A stretch of 64,000 bases of DNA from Terriglobia bacterium (GTDB taxonomy: Bacteria; Acidobacteriota; Terriglobia; Terriglobales; Acidobacteriaceae). The first letter of the stretch is position 1, and each line of letters begins with the position of its first letter. Below, piece by piece: positions 33,408-42,009 of this stretch. The stretch is taken from contig JAIQFZ010000003.1 in NCBI GenBank assembly GCA_020073015.1, forward strand, positions 1 through 64,000. The letters are read 5' to 3'. Made by a program: the position numbers and the translations under genes. The notes beneath the pieces were generated by a model, which did not search any database, had not been told where the DNA came from, and saw only the letters and a program-made list of their open reading frames with translations.

Positions 33408-33941
33408 ATGCCGCAAAAACTCATGGATGTTCTCATGCTGGGACGCTGCTCGCACGAGTTTTCCTGGCCGCGGCGTGCGGCCAGTGGAGAGTACTACCAA
33501 GTGTGCCTGCTGTGCGCGGCCGCCTATCAGTATGACTGGAAGACGATGCGGCGAGGCAGCCGAGTGGACAATCCGGTGGCGGAAACGACCGCCGGCCGCC
33601 GTCGATCGGGCCAGAAGAAGCCGACCTGGATGCCGCGCGCGCGCCGCCTGAAGCTGAACACCCCGATTCGATATCGCGGAAAGAACTTGAGCACGTGGTA
33701 CGAGGGCGTCATCCAGAACATCAGCCAGTCGGGCGTGATGTTCCACGGTCCGCAGCAACTGCCAGCGAATGCGCTGGTAGAGCTGATTTTTGAGATGCCG
33801 GAAGAAATCTCTGGACAGAAAAACAGCGGCGTTCTGTGCCAGGGACGACTGATTCGCATCAAGGACGCAGTGGACAATACGGAAGACGCTTTCGGGTTGG
33901 CGGCCTCAATTCTGGACTACAAGTTTCTGCACCATAAGTGA
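33408..33941 (+). CDS. PilZ-domain protein
   Basis: About 177 aa. An N-terminal Cys/His part (CSHEFSW ... CLLCAAAYQYDW) is followed by a PilZ domain with RRLKLNTPIRYRG and NISQSGVMF, the RxxxR and NxSxxG motifs that bind cyclic-di-GMP. PilZ proteins carry that signal to motility, pili or polysaccharide export. The frame is open upstream, with ATGs at 33300 and 33408; the latter fits the conserved N-terminus and has GGAG 12 bp before it. Confidence 0.85.
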   Translation: MPQKLMDVLMLGRCSHEFSWPRRAASGEYYQVCLLCAAAYQYDWKTMRRGSRVDNPVAETTAGRRRSGQKKPTWMPRARRLKLNTPIRYRGKNLSTWYEGVIQNISQSGVMFHGPQQLPANALVELIFEMPEEISGQKNSGVLCQGRLIRIKDAVDNTEDAFGLAASILDYKFLHHK

Positions 33942-34129
33942 ACTGGAGCCAGGATCGCTTCCCAGCCACACCGGGATCCTCCACCCGACGGCCTACTTCC
34001 CAGTTGAGTGTTGCCCATCAGTGATGGTGTCCATCTGATCACTTCCCCCAAGAAATTTCGCTGTGACCAGCCGCTCGCATGCATCTAAACTGGTATAGAA
34101 ATTTCCCTTTCTTCACTCAGGAGTGATCT

Positions 34130-35230
34130 ATGAGACACAGGGCAGGAACGCATCTTTGGGTCGTTTTGCTGGTTGGCATTCTCGGCGTGGGCGCGGCGTG
34201 CACGAAGGCGCCCGATGACAGCCAGTTGACCGGGCAGATCCAATCCAAGCTCAACGAGGATTCCGGGCTCCAGGGGAAGTCCATCACGGTGCAGACTTCG
34301 GGCGGAACGGTTACGCTTTCGGGGACCGTGGACAATGATGCCCAGCGCACGGCGGCGGCCCGTTATGCTTCGGGAATCCCTGGCATCAAGCAAGTGGTGA
34401 ACAATCTGCAAACGACGCCGACGGCAGCAACTGTGCCTGCGGAACCCGCGCCGGACCAAGCGGCACAGACGCCTGCGCCGGAACCCGCGAGACCAGCAAC
34501 CAAATCAAAACCAAGTGCAACGCACCGGCGGACCCAGCGCAGCACTCCGGTCGAGGAAGTGGCGGCTGCGCCAGCGGCTGCGGCCAGAGAAGCCATGGCT
34601 CAGGAACAATCGGCACCCGCTCCCGTCGCTGCGTCAACTCCGCCGCCTCCGCCAGCCCCACCGGCACCGAAGAAGGTCACGATTCCTTCGGGCACCACGA
34701 TGGCCATTCGGCTGGTGGATGCGATCAACTCAGAAACGGCGCAGCCTGGGGAAACCTTCCGGGCAACTTTGGACTCGCCCCTATCGAGCGAGGGTGACGT
34801 GGCGATTCCTTCCGGATATGACGTGCAAGGGCACGTGGTGGAGGTGAAGAGCGCGGGAAAATTTGCAGGCAAGTCGGAACTGGTGCTGCAGTTGGACCGG
34901 ATCACAGTGGGCGGGAAGTCGTATAGCATCCAGACTGACCAATACCGTCGGCAGGGCAGCTCACGGACTACCAACACCGCGGAAAAGGTCGGGGCGGGCG
35001 CTGCGATCGGGGCCATCATTGGCGGAATTGCTGGGGGCGGCAAAGGCGCAGGCATTGGCGCTGCCGCGGGCGGCGGATTGGGCGGAGGCGTGCAGGCAGC
35101 CACCAAAGGACAGCAGATCAAGCTGCCGACCGAGACTGTGCTGAACTTCACCCTGCAGTCACCGTTGACTGTGACACAGGTTGAGGAAGGTCCGAACTCC
35201 AGTCGCAGGAAGATGGACGTCCCGCAATAG
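34130..35230 (+). CDS. BON-domain lipoprotein with glycine-zipper
   Basis: 366 aa. The signal peptide ends in a lipobox (GVGAAC). Residues about 30-92 form a BON domain (GKSITVQTSGGTVTLSG ... YASGIPGIKQVVNNLQT), thought to bind phospholipids. A long Pro/Ala/Gln linker leads to a second domain around residues 180-275 (AIRLVDAINSETAQPGETFRA) and a glycine zipper (GAAIGAIIGGIAGGGKGAGIG) near residue 290. It is probably an envelope-stabilising protein. A clear intrinsic terminator follows at 35251. Confidence 0.85.
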   Translation: MRHRAGTHLWVVLLVGILGVGAACTKAPDDSQLTGQIQSKLNEDSGLQGKSITVQTSGGTVTLSGTVDNDAQRTAAARYASGIPGIKQVVNNLQTTPTAATVPAEPAPDQAAQTPAPEPARPATKSKPSATHRRTQRSTPVEEVAAAPAAAAREAMAQEQSAPAPVAASTPPPPPAPPAPKKVTIPSGTTMAIRLVDAINSETAQPGETFRATLDSPLSSEGDVAIPSGYDVQGHVVEVKSAGKFAGKSELVLQLDRITVGGKSYSIQTDQYRRQGSSRTTNTAEKVGAGAAIGAIIGGIAGGGKGAGIGAAAGGGLGGGVQAATKGQQIKLPTETVLNFTLQSPLTVTQVEEGPNSSRRKMDVPQ

Positions 35231-35250
35231 GCAAGGCTAGCGCCTCAGCC

Positions 35251-35280
35251 AGGGCACCCGTAGGGTGCCCTTTATTTTTT
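35251..35280 (+). terminator. Intrinsic terminator after the BON lipoprotein gene
   Basis: Stem AGGGCACCC (35251-35259), loop GTA, stem GGGTGCCCT (35263-35271), followed by TTATTTTTT. Strong, well-positioned Rho-independent terminator. Confidence 0.9.
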
Positions 35281-35434
35281 GCGGGTTCCGGCCGACGATG
35301 GCTGCGAGTCACCGTTGCGTTTCTAATCACCCAACGATGTGACGGTCCTCACCGTCGGGAGTTTGCCACGCTACTACACTGACCTGTTGTACGCAGTGCA
35401 AGACGAGGGAGCGTTGACTCCCGTGGAGGAAATC

Positions 35435-35872
35435 ATGCGTGCTTGCAGGAGTCTTTGGATTAGTCTCGCGGTAGTCATCGCCGTAGTGATGATGGCGTCG
35501 GCCCAGGAGCCAAAGAAAGAAATCAAACATGTCCCGATCAAACCTACTTCCGCAGCATCGGGGCAGGAGATGTACAAGACTTATTGCGCTGTCTGCCACG
35601 GGACCGACGGCAAAGGGAGCGGCCCGGCTGCGGATGCCTTGAAGGTGCCGCCGCCCGATCTGACGGCGTTGGCAGGCAAGAACGGTGGCAAGTATCCGGC
35701 ATTAAAGGTTTCTGCGATCATTAGCGGAGAAGAAGTACTGGCTGCCCACGGGAGCAAGGACATGCCGATCTGGGGGCACCTGTTTTGGAGTATGAGCGGC
35801 GGACATGAAGGCGAAGTGCAGCAGCGTATCGCGAATCTTAATAAGTACATCGAGTCGCTGCAGAAGAAGTAA
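35435..35872 (+). CDS. Monoheme cytochrome c
   Basis: About 145 aa. The ATG at 35435 is preceded by GTGGAGGA and starts a signal peptide ending VMMASAQ. The heme motif YCAVCHG (CxxCH, near residue 52) and a C-terminal Met ligand region around MPIWGHLFW make a class I-type cytochrome c acting in the periplasm. The upstream open frame to 35339 is not needed. No oxidase or dehydrogenase partner is adjacent. Confidence 0.9.
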   Translation: MRACRSLWISLAVVIAVVMMASAQEPKKEIKHVPIKPTSAASGQEMYKTYCAVCHGTDGKGSGPAADALKVPPPDLTALAGKNGGKYPALKVSAIISGEEVLAAHGSKDMPIWGHLFWSMSGGHEGEVQQRIANLNKYIESLQKK

Positions 35873-36046
35873 CGTCCCGCGGGAGCGCCGGGATGCGCGA
35901 GGTAATGATCGCATTCCGGCGCTCGATGCCCGCGGTTGCCCCTTGCCCTTAGTGCTGGTACAGTGCTTTCAGACGCCGATCTTCGTCGGGCCCCCCTCTG
36001 TCGTCCTCGTTGGATCGCGCCTTGGCGTGCCCCGGCCGCTTAAGAA

Positions 36047-37495
36047 ATGTCAGAACTTGGCGCCAATCAGGAGAGATGGACAGCGGCCAAGCGCTATCTG
36101 GCCTTCATACGTTATGGAGGGGCTGCGCTGGCAGTGTGGCTGGCGCTCAGTCTGTGGAGCCTCTCGTCGGTATTTCATCGCCACTCCTTCGCTCTTTTTC
36201 TGGCGGCGGTACTGCTGACGGCGCGCTTTCTGGGATTCGGTCCGGCCTTGTTCTCGTCTCTGTTGTCCACCGCCTGCCTGGACTTCTTCGTATTTGTGCC
36301 TCGCGTTAGTTTCGCCCTCGGCACCGGAGACCTGGAGCAACTGGGGGTGTTCCTAGCCATCTCGGTATTTGCGGGCAGTATGGCGCGTCAGAAATCACGC
36401 GCCGAATTGCGAGCGGAACGAACCACGCGCGAGATGGCCGCGATCGTGGAATACTCCGACGACGCAATTTTCAGCAAGAGTCCGGACGGGACGGTCACCA
36501 GCTGGAATCGCGGGGCCGAACGTCTCTACGGTTTTAGCGCACAGGAGGCGGTGGGAGCATCCGTCTATCAACTGGCGCCGATCGAGAGGCGAGAGGAAGT
36601 CGAGCGGATCATCCAGGTCGTCAACCGCGGCGAACACGTCGAGCCTTACCAGACAGAACGCATGCGTAAAGATGGTGCGCGCTTCCCGGTGATCCTGACA
36701 GTTTCGCCATTGCGGAACACTAAGGGAGAGATTGTGGGCGCTTCGGTCATCACCCGTGACATCTCCGCGCAAAAGCAATCGGAGGAAGCGGTTCGGCGCA
36801 GCGAGAAGCTGGCGACGGCAGGTCGACTGGCCGCCTCGATTGCCCACGAAATCAATAATCCCCTCGAAGCCGTCGTCAATCTGCTCTACCTGGCGCGTCA
36901 CGACTCCGCCAATGCCCACCAATATCTGACCATGGCCGAGCAAGAAGTCGGCCGGATCGCACGCCTGGCGCAGCAGACCTTGGGCTTCGTTCGGGACACA
37001 GGCTCCCCGGGTTCGATGGATCCCGCCGTCATCATGGATGAGATCCTGCAACTGTATTCCCGCAAGCTGGAAGGCAGAAGGATCCGGGTCATCCGCCGCT
37101 ATCGAAACAGCAGCCAGATCAGCGGTTATTCCGGCGAATTGCGGCAGTTGCTGGCTAACCTGCTGGTGAATGCGGTCGATGCCATGGCGCAGGGTGGGAC
37201 CTTGCAGGTCCGGGTCGCGGCCGGCAGGCAGTGGTCCGATGGCCGGGAAGGAATTCGAATCACGGTCGCGGACAATGGCAGCGGCGTTCCGCGGGAGAAC
37301 CTTCGTCGAATTTTCGAGCCCTTCTATACCACCAAGAAAGATGCCGGAACCGGCTTGGGACTCTGGGTGTCGCGCGGAATCGTGCAGAAGCATGGGGGAT
37401 CGATCCGCGTGCGTAGCCGCTCCGAAGGGCCAGCGACCGGAACCGTGTTCACGGTCTTCCTGCCCTATGGTTACGAAGTAAGCCAGGTTGCTTGA
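36047..37495 (+). CDS. Sensor histidine kinase (DUF4118-like membrane domain, PAS)
   Basis: 482 aa. The N-terminus has three to four membrane helices (to about residue 118), as in DUF4118 sensor kinases. A PAS domain (about 128-240, with IFSKSPDGTVTSWNRGAERLYG) precedes the HisKA domain with phospho-acceptor His in IAHEINNPLEA (near residue 267), and the HATPase domain with NLLVNAVDAM, DNGSGVP and GTGLGLW. All catalytic motifs are intact. It lacks an adjacent response regulator, so the partner is unknown. Confidence 0.93.
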   Translation: MSELGANQERWTAAKRYLAFIRYGGAALAVWLALSLWSLSSVFHRHSFALFLAAVLLTARFLGFGPALFSSLLSTACLDFFVFVPRVSFALGTGDLEQLGVFLAISVFAGSMARQKSRAELRAERTTREMAAIVEYSDDAIFSKSPDGTVTSWNRGAERLYGFSAQEAVGASVYQLAPIERREEVERIIQVVNRGEHVEPYQTERMRKDGARFPVILTVSPLRNTKGEIVGASVITRDISAQKQSEEAVRRSEKLATAGRLAASIAHEINNPLEAVVNLLYLARHDSANAHQYLTMAEQEVGRIARLAQQTLGFVRDTGSPGSMDPAVIMDEILQLYSRKLEGRRIRVIRRYRNSSQISGYSGELRQLLANLLVNAVDAMAQGGTLQVRVAAGRQWSDGREGIRITVADNGSGVPRENLRRIFEPFYTTKKDAGTGLGLWVSRGIVQKHGGSIRVRSRSEGPATGTVFTVFLPYGYEVSQVA

Positions 37496-37582
37496 GACAC
37501 CTTTCTGCTTTGTTGGCAAAGACTTACAAAGGGCGAAGGGACAATGACCTTCGTACCTTAGTAGCGCCCCGCTCTGCCGTCA

Positions 37583-37588
37583 TATAAT
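37583..37588 (+). promoter_or_regulatory. Candidate -10 element of the prepilin peptidase gene
   Basis: TATAAT in CATATAATCGGC, 37 bp before the GTG start; the same 11-base context as the ftsY candidate. The -35 is not obvious. Confidence 0.4.
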
Positions 37589-37624
37589 CGGCCTAAATCC
37601 AGAGAAACTGGGCACTTAGAAAAC

Positions 37625-38545
37625 GTGGACCCTCTTTTTGCAGCAGCGATCTTCGCTCTGGGGCTGTGCTTTGGCAGCTTCCTGAATGTGTGCATCTACC
37701 GGCTGCCACGGGACAAGTCGGTGGTGACGCCACGCTCGGCGTGTCCGCACTGCGGAGACCTGATTCCGCTCTATCACAATCTGCCCGTCCTGAGCTGGCT
37801 GGTTCTGCGGGGAAGATGCCGGGCCTGTAAGCAACCGATTTCGCCCCGCTACCTGGTGGTCGAACTGCTCACGGGTTTTCTGTTCGTTGCCTGCTACGCT
37901 CATTTCGGTTTGAGCCTGGCGATGCTGAAGTGCGCCGTGCTGGGCTACCTGCTGCTGGGGCTGATCTTCACCGACGCCGAAACCAAGTTACTGCCCGACG
38001 CGATGACCTTGCCGGGACTGTTGCTCGGGATTGCGTTCAGCCTGGTGGTCCCGGTGAATGACCTGGCTTCTCGCATCATGCCCGGCTTGGTATCGATTTC
38101 GCTCCGGCACCAGATTCCGTGGCGGTGGTGGTCGCTCTCGGACTCTCTGCTCGGAGCAGCGGTGGGCGCGTCGTTTCTGTACGGCGCAGCCGCGATTTAT
38201 TTGCGGGCCCGTGGGGTGGAAGGCATGGGGTTCGGCGACGTGAAGCTGATGGCGATGATCGGAGCCTTCCTCGGAACCAAGCTGACCGTGCTGACCATTT
38301 TTGCAGCTTCTTTGGCGGGTTCGCTGTTTGGGATGAGCACCGTTCTCGCGGTCTGGCTCAAGCGCGCACGCCGGAATGCGGCTCGCGGCACCGCGTCCAG
38401 CGAAGCACACCGGCGGGCATGGCAGTCGGCGCGCCTGGCTTTGCGCTACTACGAGATGCCGTTTGGGGTGTTCCTGGGCGCCATGGCCCTTCTAGCTTTC
38501 ATCTTTGGCGATCAGCTTCTGCACTGGTACTGGAGGGCGCTGTGA
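37625..38545 (+). CDS. pilD: Type IV prepilin peptidase / leader methylase
   Basis: 306 aa membrane aspartyl protease that cuts the leader of type IV pilins and type II pseudopilins and methylates the new N-terminus. The zinc motif has CPHC (about residue 39-42) and CRAC (about 63-66). The catalytic aspartates lie in FTDAETK (near residue 117) and GFGDVKLM (near 203). Eight hydrophobic segments are visible. It starts at GTG. The following gene overlaps it by 4 bases. Confidence 0.95.
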   Translation: MDPLFAAAIFALGLCFGSFLNVCIYRLPRDKSVVTPRSACPHCGDLIPLYHNLPVLSWLVLRGRCRACKQPISPRYLVVELLTGFLFVACYAHFGLSLAMLKCAVLGYLLLGLIFTDAETKLLPDAMTLPGLLLGIAFSLVVPVNDLASRIMPGLVSISLRHQIPWRWWSLSDSLLGAAVGASFLYGAAAIYLRARGVEGMGFGDVKLMAMIGAFLGTKLTVLTIFAASLAGSLFGMSTVLAVWLKRARRNAARGTASSEAHRRAWQSARLALRYYEMPFGVFLGAMALLAFIFGDQLLHWYWRAL

Positions 38546-39408
38546 AGCTCCTGCTGAATCCGATGGTCCTGCGCATGGGCTTGCTCTTGCTGGCAGGCGC
38601 CGCGGCTTTCCTGTTGGGCGCGATCGTGATTCGCGGGCTGCGCAAGAATCTGGTGACAGAGCAGGAGTCAGTAACCCAGATGCCTATGCCAAGTGACGGG
38701 CTGCCCGTCCACGCTTATCACGCCGTCATTCAGCAACTGAAGCAGCAGAAACACGAACTCACCGCGCAGCAACTCGCCGAACGCAGACGCGCCAAAGCAT
38801 CCGACACGCTCAGCGCCACGGTACTGGCGAACCTCTCCTGCGGCGTGCTGTTTTTCAATACCAGCGGACTGGTGCGGCAAGCCAATTCCGCGGCGCGCAA
38901 GCTTTTGGGTTTTGCCTCGCCCGTCGGCATGAATGTTGGCGAGCTTTTTCGCAACGCAACGATTCGGCCGGAAACCAGCGTCGCGGGTGACCCGGCCAGC
39001 ATCGAGGAAACTCTGGCACCGGCCCTCTCGGGCCAATCGGCCGTCCGCGGACTGCTCCTGGAGTGCGCTACACGCGAGGGCGGGAGCCTGGTGCTGGAAC
39101 TGACCGCTTCTCCAGTCCTTGCCGACGACGCGAGCTTGCTCGGGACGACTTTCCTCATCAACGATAAGACCGAGCTTGAGCGGATCCGGCACGAAGGGCA
39201 GATGCATCAGGAAATTTCTTCGGAGATGGCGCTCGGACTCAGAAACTCTCTGACCACGATCGCGGGCTACGCACAGCAGTTGGCGCAAAGCCGGGATCCG
39301 GAACTGGCGCGCCAGTTGGCGGACGACATCGCGGAAGAGACGGCCCGGCTGGACCGGACCACGGTACCTTTTTTGGCGGGCGCAAAGACAGCAACCGCAG
39401 GTTTCTAA
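38542..39408 (+). CDS. PAS protein with degenerate kinase dimerisation region, no ATPase
   Basis: 288 aa. The GTG start overlaps the pilD stop (GTGA). One membrane helix (residues about 10-33) leads into a coiled region, a PAS-like domain (about 85-210: LANLSCGVLFFNTSGLVRQAN) and a helical pair resembling a HisKA dimerisation domain. In that pair ALGLRNSLTTIAGYAQQLA takes the place of the usual acceptor His helix, and there is no ATPase domain. It may act as an adapter or ligand sensor rather than a kinase. The linkage with pilD suggests a type IV pilus connection. Confidence 0.75.
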   Translation: MKLLLNPMVLRMGLLLLAGAAAFLLGAIVIRGLRKNLVTEQESVTQMPMPSDGLPVHAYHAVIQQLKQQKHELTAQQLAERRRAKASDTLSATVLANLSCGVLFFNTSGLVRQANSAARKLLGFASPVGMNVGELFRNATIRPETSVAGDPASIEETLAPALSGQSAVRGLLLECATREGGSLVLELTASPVLADDASLLGTTFLINDKTELERIRHEGQMHQEISSEMALGLRNSLTTIAGYAQQLAQSRDPELARQLADDIAEETARLDRTTVPFLAGAKTATAGF

Positions 39409-39461
39409 AATCAAGCAAAGCGAGTCTGGCTGGAACAGTGGACTCGCGGAAGGGTGATCAC

Positions 39462-40049
39462 ATGAAGCGGATGGCATGCATGGCAGCGGCGGTTCTGATC
39501 CTTTTGGGGGCGAGTGTCGCGACCGCGCAGTCCCTGGGAGACTATGCGCGGGCAGCTCGCAAAACGAAGCTGCAAACGGCGTCGACCAGCCACCACTACG
39601 ACAACGATAACCTCCCCAAAACCGAACATCTGAGCGTCGTGGGCCCGGAGTCGAGCGGGAATGCAAACAGTCCGCAGTCCGCGACGGCGACCATCGCGCC
39701 AACCGACGCCTCCAAAGCCGCCAGCAAGGATCCTAAGGCCGACGCTGCCGCCGACCGTCAGAAAGCCTCAGAAGAGCTGCAGAAAAAGATCGACGATCAA
39801 CAACAGAAGGTCGATGACTTGAACCGCGAATTGGATCTTGCGCAGCGGGAATACCGACTGCGCGCGGTCGCCATGTACTCCGACGCCGGCAACCGTCTGC
39901 GGAACTCCGCCAGCTGGGATAAAGAAGACGCGCAGTATCACCAGGAACTCGCCGACAAGCAGAAGGCCATTGAAGCTGCCAAGCAGGAGCTTGAGGCCGC
40001 GCAGGAAGAAGCAAGGAAGGCTGGGCTGCAGCAGAAGGATCAGCAGTAG
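39462..40049 (+). CDS. Exported coiled-coil protein, unknown
   Basis: About 195 aa. A signal peptide (MKRMACMAAAVLILLGASVA) precedes a low-complexity linker and a long helix-forming region rich in Lys, Glu, Gln and Asp (about residues 95-195), predicted coiled coil. No family is recognised. The ATG at 39462 with AAGGGTGA upstream is preferred over the GTG at 39438. Confidence 0.75.
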   Translation: MKRMACMAAAVLILLGASVATAQSLGDYARAARKTKLQTASTSHHYDNDNLPKTEHLSVVGPESSGNANSPQSATATIAPTDASKAASKDPKADAAADRQKASEELQKKIDDQQQKVDDLNRELDLAQREYRLRAVAMYSDAGNRLRNSASWDKEDAQYHQELADKQKAIEAAKQELEAAQEEARKAGLQQKDQQ

Positions 40050-40124
40050 TTTGCGGCCGTTGATGAGGGCGCCGATCTGGCTGCCTCCTCATCGCGGGTC
40101 CGCCCAATCTGGCAGCAGGTCTTC

Positions 40125-40628
40125 TCAGGAACTACCGAGCCGCTGGCGAATCTGCCGGGCGTGATGCTGCCCATGAACCCAATGAAATTTTCGCCATTCC
40201 TCCGCCGTCAAGGGCCCCAGGATCGGGTGGTCCATGATCCTGGTTCCCGGACCGAACTTGGTTTCGCAATCGCGAAGGCCGGACTCCATCAACTGAATTT
40301 CAGGAAGGATGGCTTGCCGTACTTCTTCCGCCGCCATTCCCCGCGGGGTTGCGCGTTCGGGCGCTTTCCGGCCGCTTGGAAGATATCCGAACCGGACCAC
40401 CAGCAGCGTCTTGATCCGGTGCCGGAACGTGGCGCCCGTGGCCAGCGGCGCACCGTTCTCCAGGCACTTGCTGATTCCCTTGTTGGTGTTCTTGTAGGTG
40501 AGAAAGAGATGCTCCAGAACCTGGGCGGCATTCCACTTCCCCGCGGGAGCCTGTTCGAGGCCGGCGGCCGTCGCACCCTGGGTTGCGCTTTCAAGTTCCC
40601 GTTGCAGACGTTCGAGATAGGAATCCAT
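40125..40628 (-). CDS. DinB-family protein
   Basis: About 167 aa. Four-helix DinB-like fold with KWNAAQVLEHLFLTYKNT and, near the C-terminus, FHWVHGQHHARQIRQRL. The three spaced His residues (EHL, HWVH, HxxQI) match the metal site of DinB proteins, which can act as thiol-dependent transferases. It is convergent with the coiled-coil gene and its 5' end overlaps the 5' region of the divergent lipoprotein gene. A second DinB-type gene begins at the right edge of the window. Confidence 0.85.
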   Translation of the reverse strand: MDSYLERLQRELESATQGATAAGLEQAPAGKWNAAQVLEHLFLTYKNTNKGISKCLENGAPLATGATFRHRIKTLLVVRFGYLPSGRKAPERATPRGMAAEEVRQAILPEIQLMESGLRDCETKFGPGTRIMDHPILGPLTAEEWRKFHWVHGQHHARQIRQRLGSS

Positions 40629-40690
40629 GGTCAAGGTTCAGTACAATAGCGTCGCGAATTCGTCCCACAAAGCTACTACAGGAAAACTCG

Positions 40691-41290
40691 ATGAGGAAAC
40701 TGTTTGTTGCGATTCTCGCGCTTGTATTTTTGGCGGGATGCTCTTCTGCGCCCACTAAACCTGCGCCAACTGAGAAGCCGCAGCCGAAAGCGCCGGAGGC
40801 GATCACGGGAACCAGCGCGTTCTACAAGTGCTACATCGCGGCCCGCGGGTGGGCTCCGGATGCCCAGCCTTTCCGGCTTGAATCGCAGATCACCGGGGCT
40901 TTCAAAGGCCGCGACGGCAAGGCCGGATCGTGGCGTGCCGGATTCGCGTCGCCCGCGGCGCAACATGGCACCAAACCGTACACGTGGGAAAACGGCGAGG
41001 TTTCGCCCGGCGTCGAGGACATCTACAGTCCGACCAATTCCAGCACCCAGGTTTTCAACATTCAGTTTCTGAAGGTGGACTCGGACAAGGCGCTGGAGAC
41101 CGCGCAAAAACATGGCGGCGACAAACTCCTCGAAAAGGAACCCGACACGCCCATTCTTTACCTGCTGGACTGGAACCGGCAAAAGAACGAACTCACCTGG
41201 CACGTGATCTACGGCACCGACCGCGACAGTGCCAAGCTGCGCGTGGCCGTGAATGCCTCGACGGGAGAGTTTCTGCGGGTGGAGAAGTAG
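40691..41290 (+). CDS. Lipoprotein of unknown function
   Basis: About 199 aa. The ATG at 40691 starts a signal peptide with lipobox LAGC (residues 14-18) and a Pro-rich linker. The mature domain shows YKCYIAARGWAPDAQPF and GRDGKAGSWRAGFASP. A similar domain is seen in other acidobacterial lipoproteins, function unknown. The start upstream at 40583 is unlikely. Confidence 0.78.
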   Translation: MRKLFVAILALVFLAGCSSAPTKPAPTEKPQPKAPEAITGTSAFYKCYIAARGWAPDAQPFRLESQITGAFKGRDGKAGSWRAGFASPAAQHGTKPYTWENGEVSPGVEDIYSPTNSSTQVFNIQFLKVDSDKALETAQKHGGDKLLEKEPDTPILYLLDWNRQKNELTWHVIYGTDRDSAKLRVAVNASTGEFLRVEK

Positions 41291-41325
41291 GCTCGTAGTT
41301 CGGAGTTCGTAGGTAGCAGTTCGCG
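41290..41325. repeat. Short-word intergenic repeat (GTAGTTCGGAGTTCGTAG type)
   Basis: Starts at the lipoprotein's stop codon and repeats GTAGTTCG/GAGTTCGTAGG words like the element at 1951-2036. Confidence 0.6.
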
Positions 41326-41351
41326 CTTGCGACCCGATCTGCCCTACGACG

Positions 41352-41861
41352 CTATTGCGCTTTCGCGAGGCGATCGAGCGAGGAATGGGCGTCTTTGGCG
41401 AATGGGCCTTCCGGCAGGATCTTCAAATACTGCTCGTAATACTTTCGCGCTTCAGCCTTGTCGCCTAGTTTCTCCTGGCAGACGGCGAGGCGGAAGCTGG
41501 CGATGGCATCGTTATCTTTCCAGTAGAGCGCTTCCTTGTAGCGATCGAGCGCGGCGCGATAGTTCTTGCGCTTGAAGTAGTAATCCCCAACCTCAACGTC
41601 CTTCATCGCCTTCATGGGGTTCCAGGGATGGAACTCCTGCACATCCGAAGGGTTGTCGGAGTGTGCCAGGTCCGTCACGGCGCCCTTGCTATCGGGGTGA
41701 TTCTTCGCGTCACCCTTAGGCGGGCTGATGTCCACTCGGGTATCGCGGCTGGAACTTTCCTGCGCCTCGCGGTTGCGCTCGGAAGTCTTGTCCGAAGAGT
41801 CCTGCGTCCAGAGCGCCGGTGTGACCAGCAACGCGGCCAGCATGACAAAGGCGATTCGCAC
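41352..41861 (-). CDS. TPR-containing exported protein (BamD/YbgF-like)
   Basis: 169 aa. A signal peptide (RIAFVMLAALLVTPALWTQD) precedes a polar linker and two or three tetratricopeptide repeats in the last 90 residues (AMKDVEVGDYYFKRKNYRAAL, ALYWKDNDAIASFRLAVC). Such proteins support outer-membrane protein assembly. It is divergent from the terminator at 41938, and the OmpA gene lies downstream of that terminator on the same strand. Confidence 0.8.
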   Translation of the reverse strand: MRIAFVMLAALLVTPALWTQDSSDKTSERNREAQESSSRDTRVDISPPKGDAKNHPDSKGAVTDLAHSDNPSDVQEFHPWNPMKAMKDVEVGDYYFKRKNYRAALDRYKEALYWKDNDAIASFRLAVCQEKLGDKAEARKYYEQYLKILPEGPFAKDAHSSLDRLAKAQ

Positions 41862-41937
41862 AACGCTATTTTAGCGCGGAAATGATCGCAGCTCCGGTTT
41901 CAGAGGATCGCCTGCGGGCGGCGGCAGCCGGGCTCAC

Positions 41938-41971
41938 AAAAAAACAGGCCGTCCACAAATGGGACGGCCTG
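41938..41971 (-). terminator. Intrinsic terminator of the OmpA-like gene
   Basis: On the minus strand, stem CAGGCCGTCC and GGACGGCCTG (plus-strand 41945-41954 and 41962-41971) followed by at least seven T. It sits 40 bp after the ompA-like stop. Confidence 0.9.
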
Positions 41972-42009
41972 GTTTGGCGAAGTCCTCCGGGGAGGAGGGG
42001 AAAAACTGT

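Noticed and set aside
38119-38541. 5' part of the frame that ends at 39408
   Set aside because: Overlaps pilD in another frame; the natural start is the GTG at 38542 that overlaps the pilD stop.
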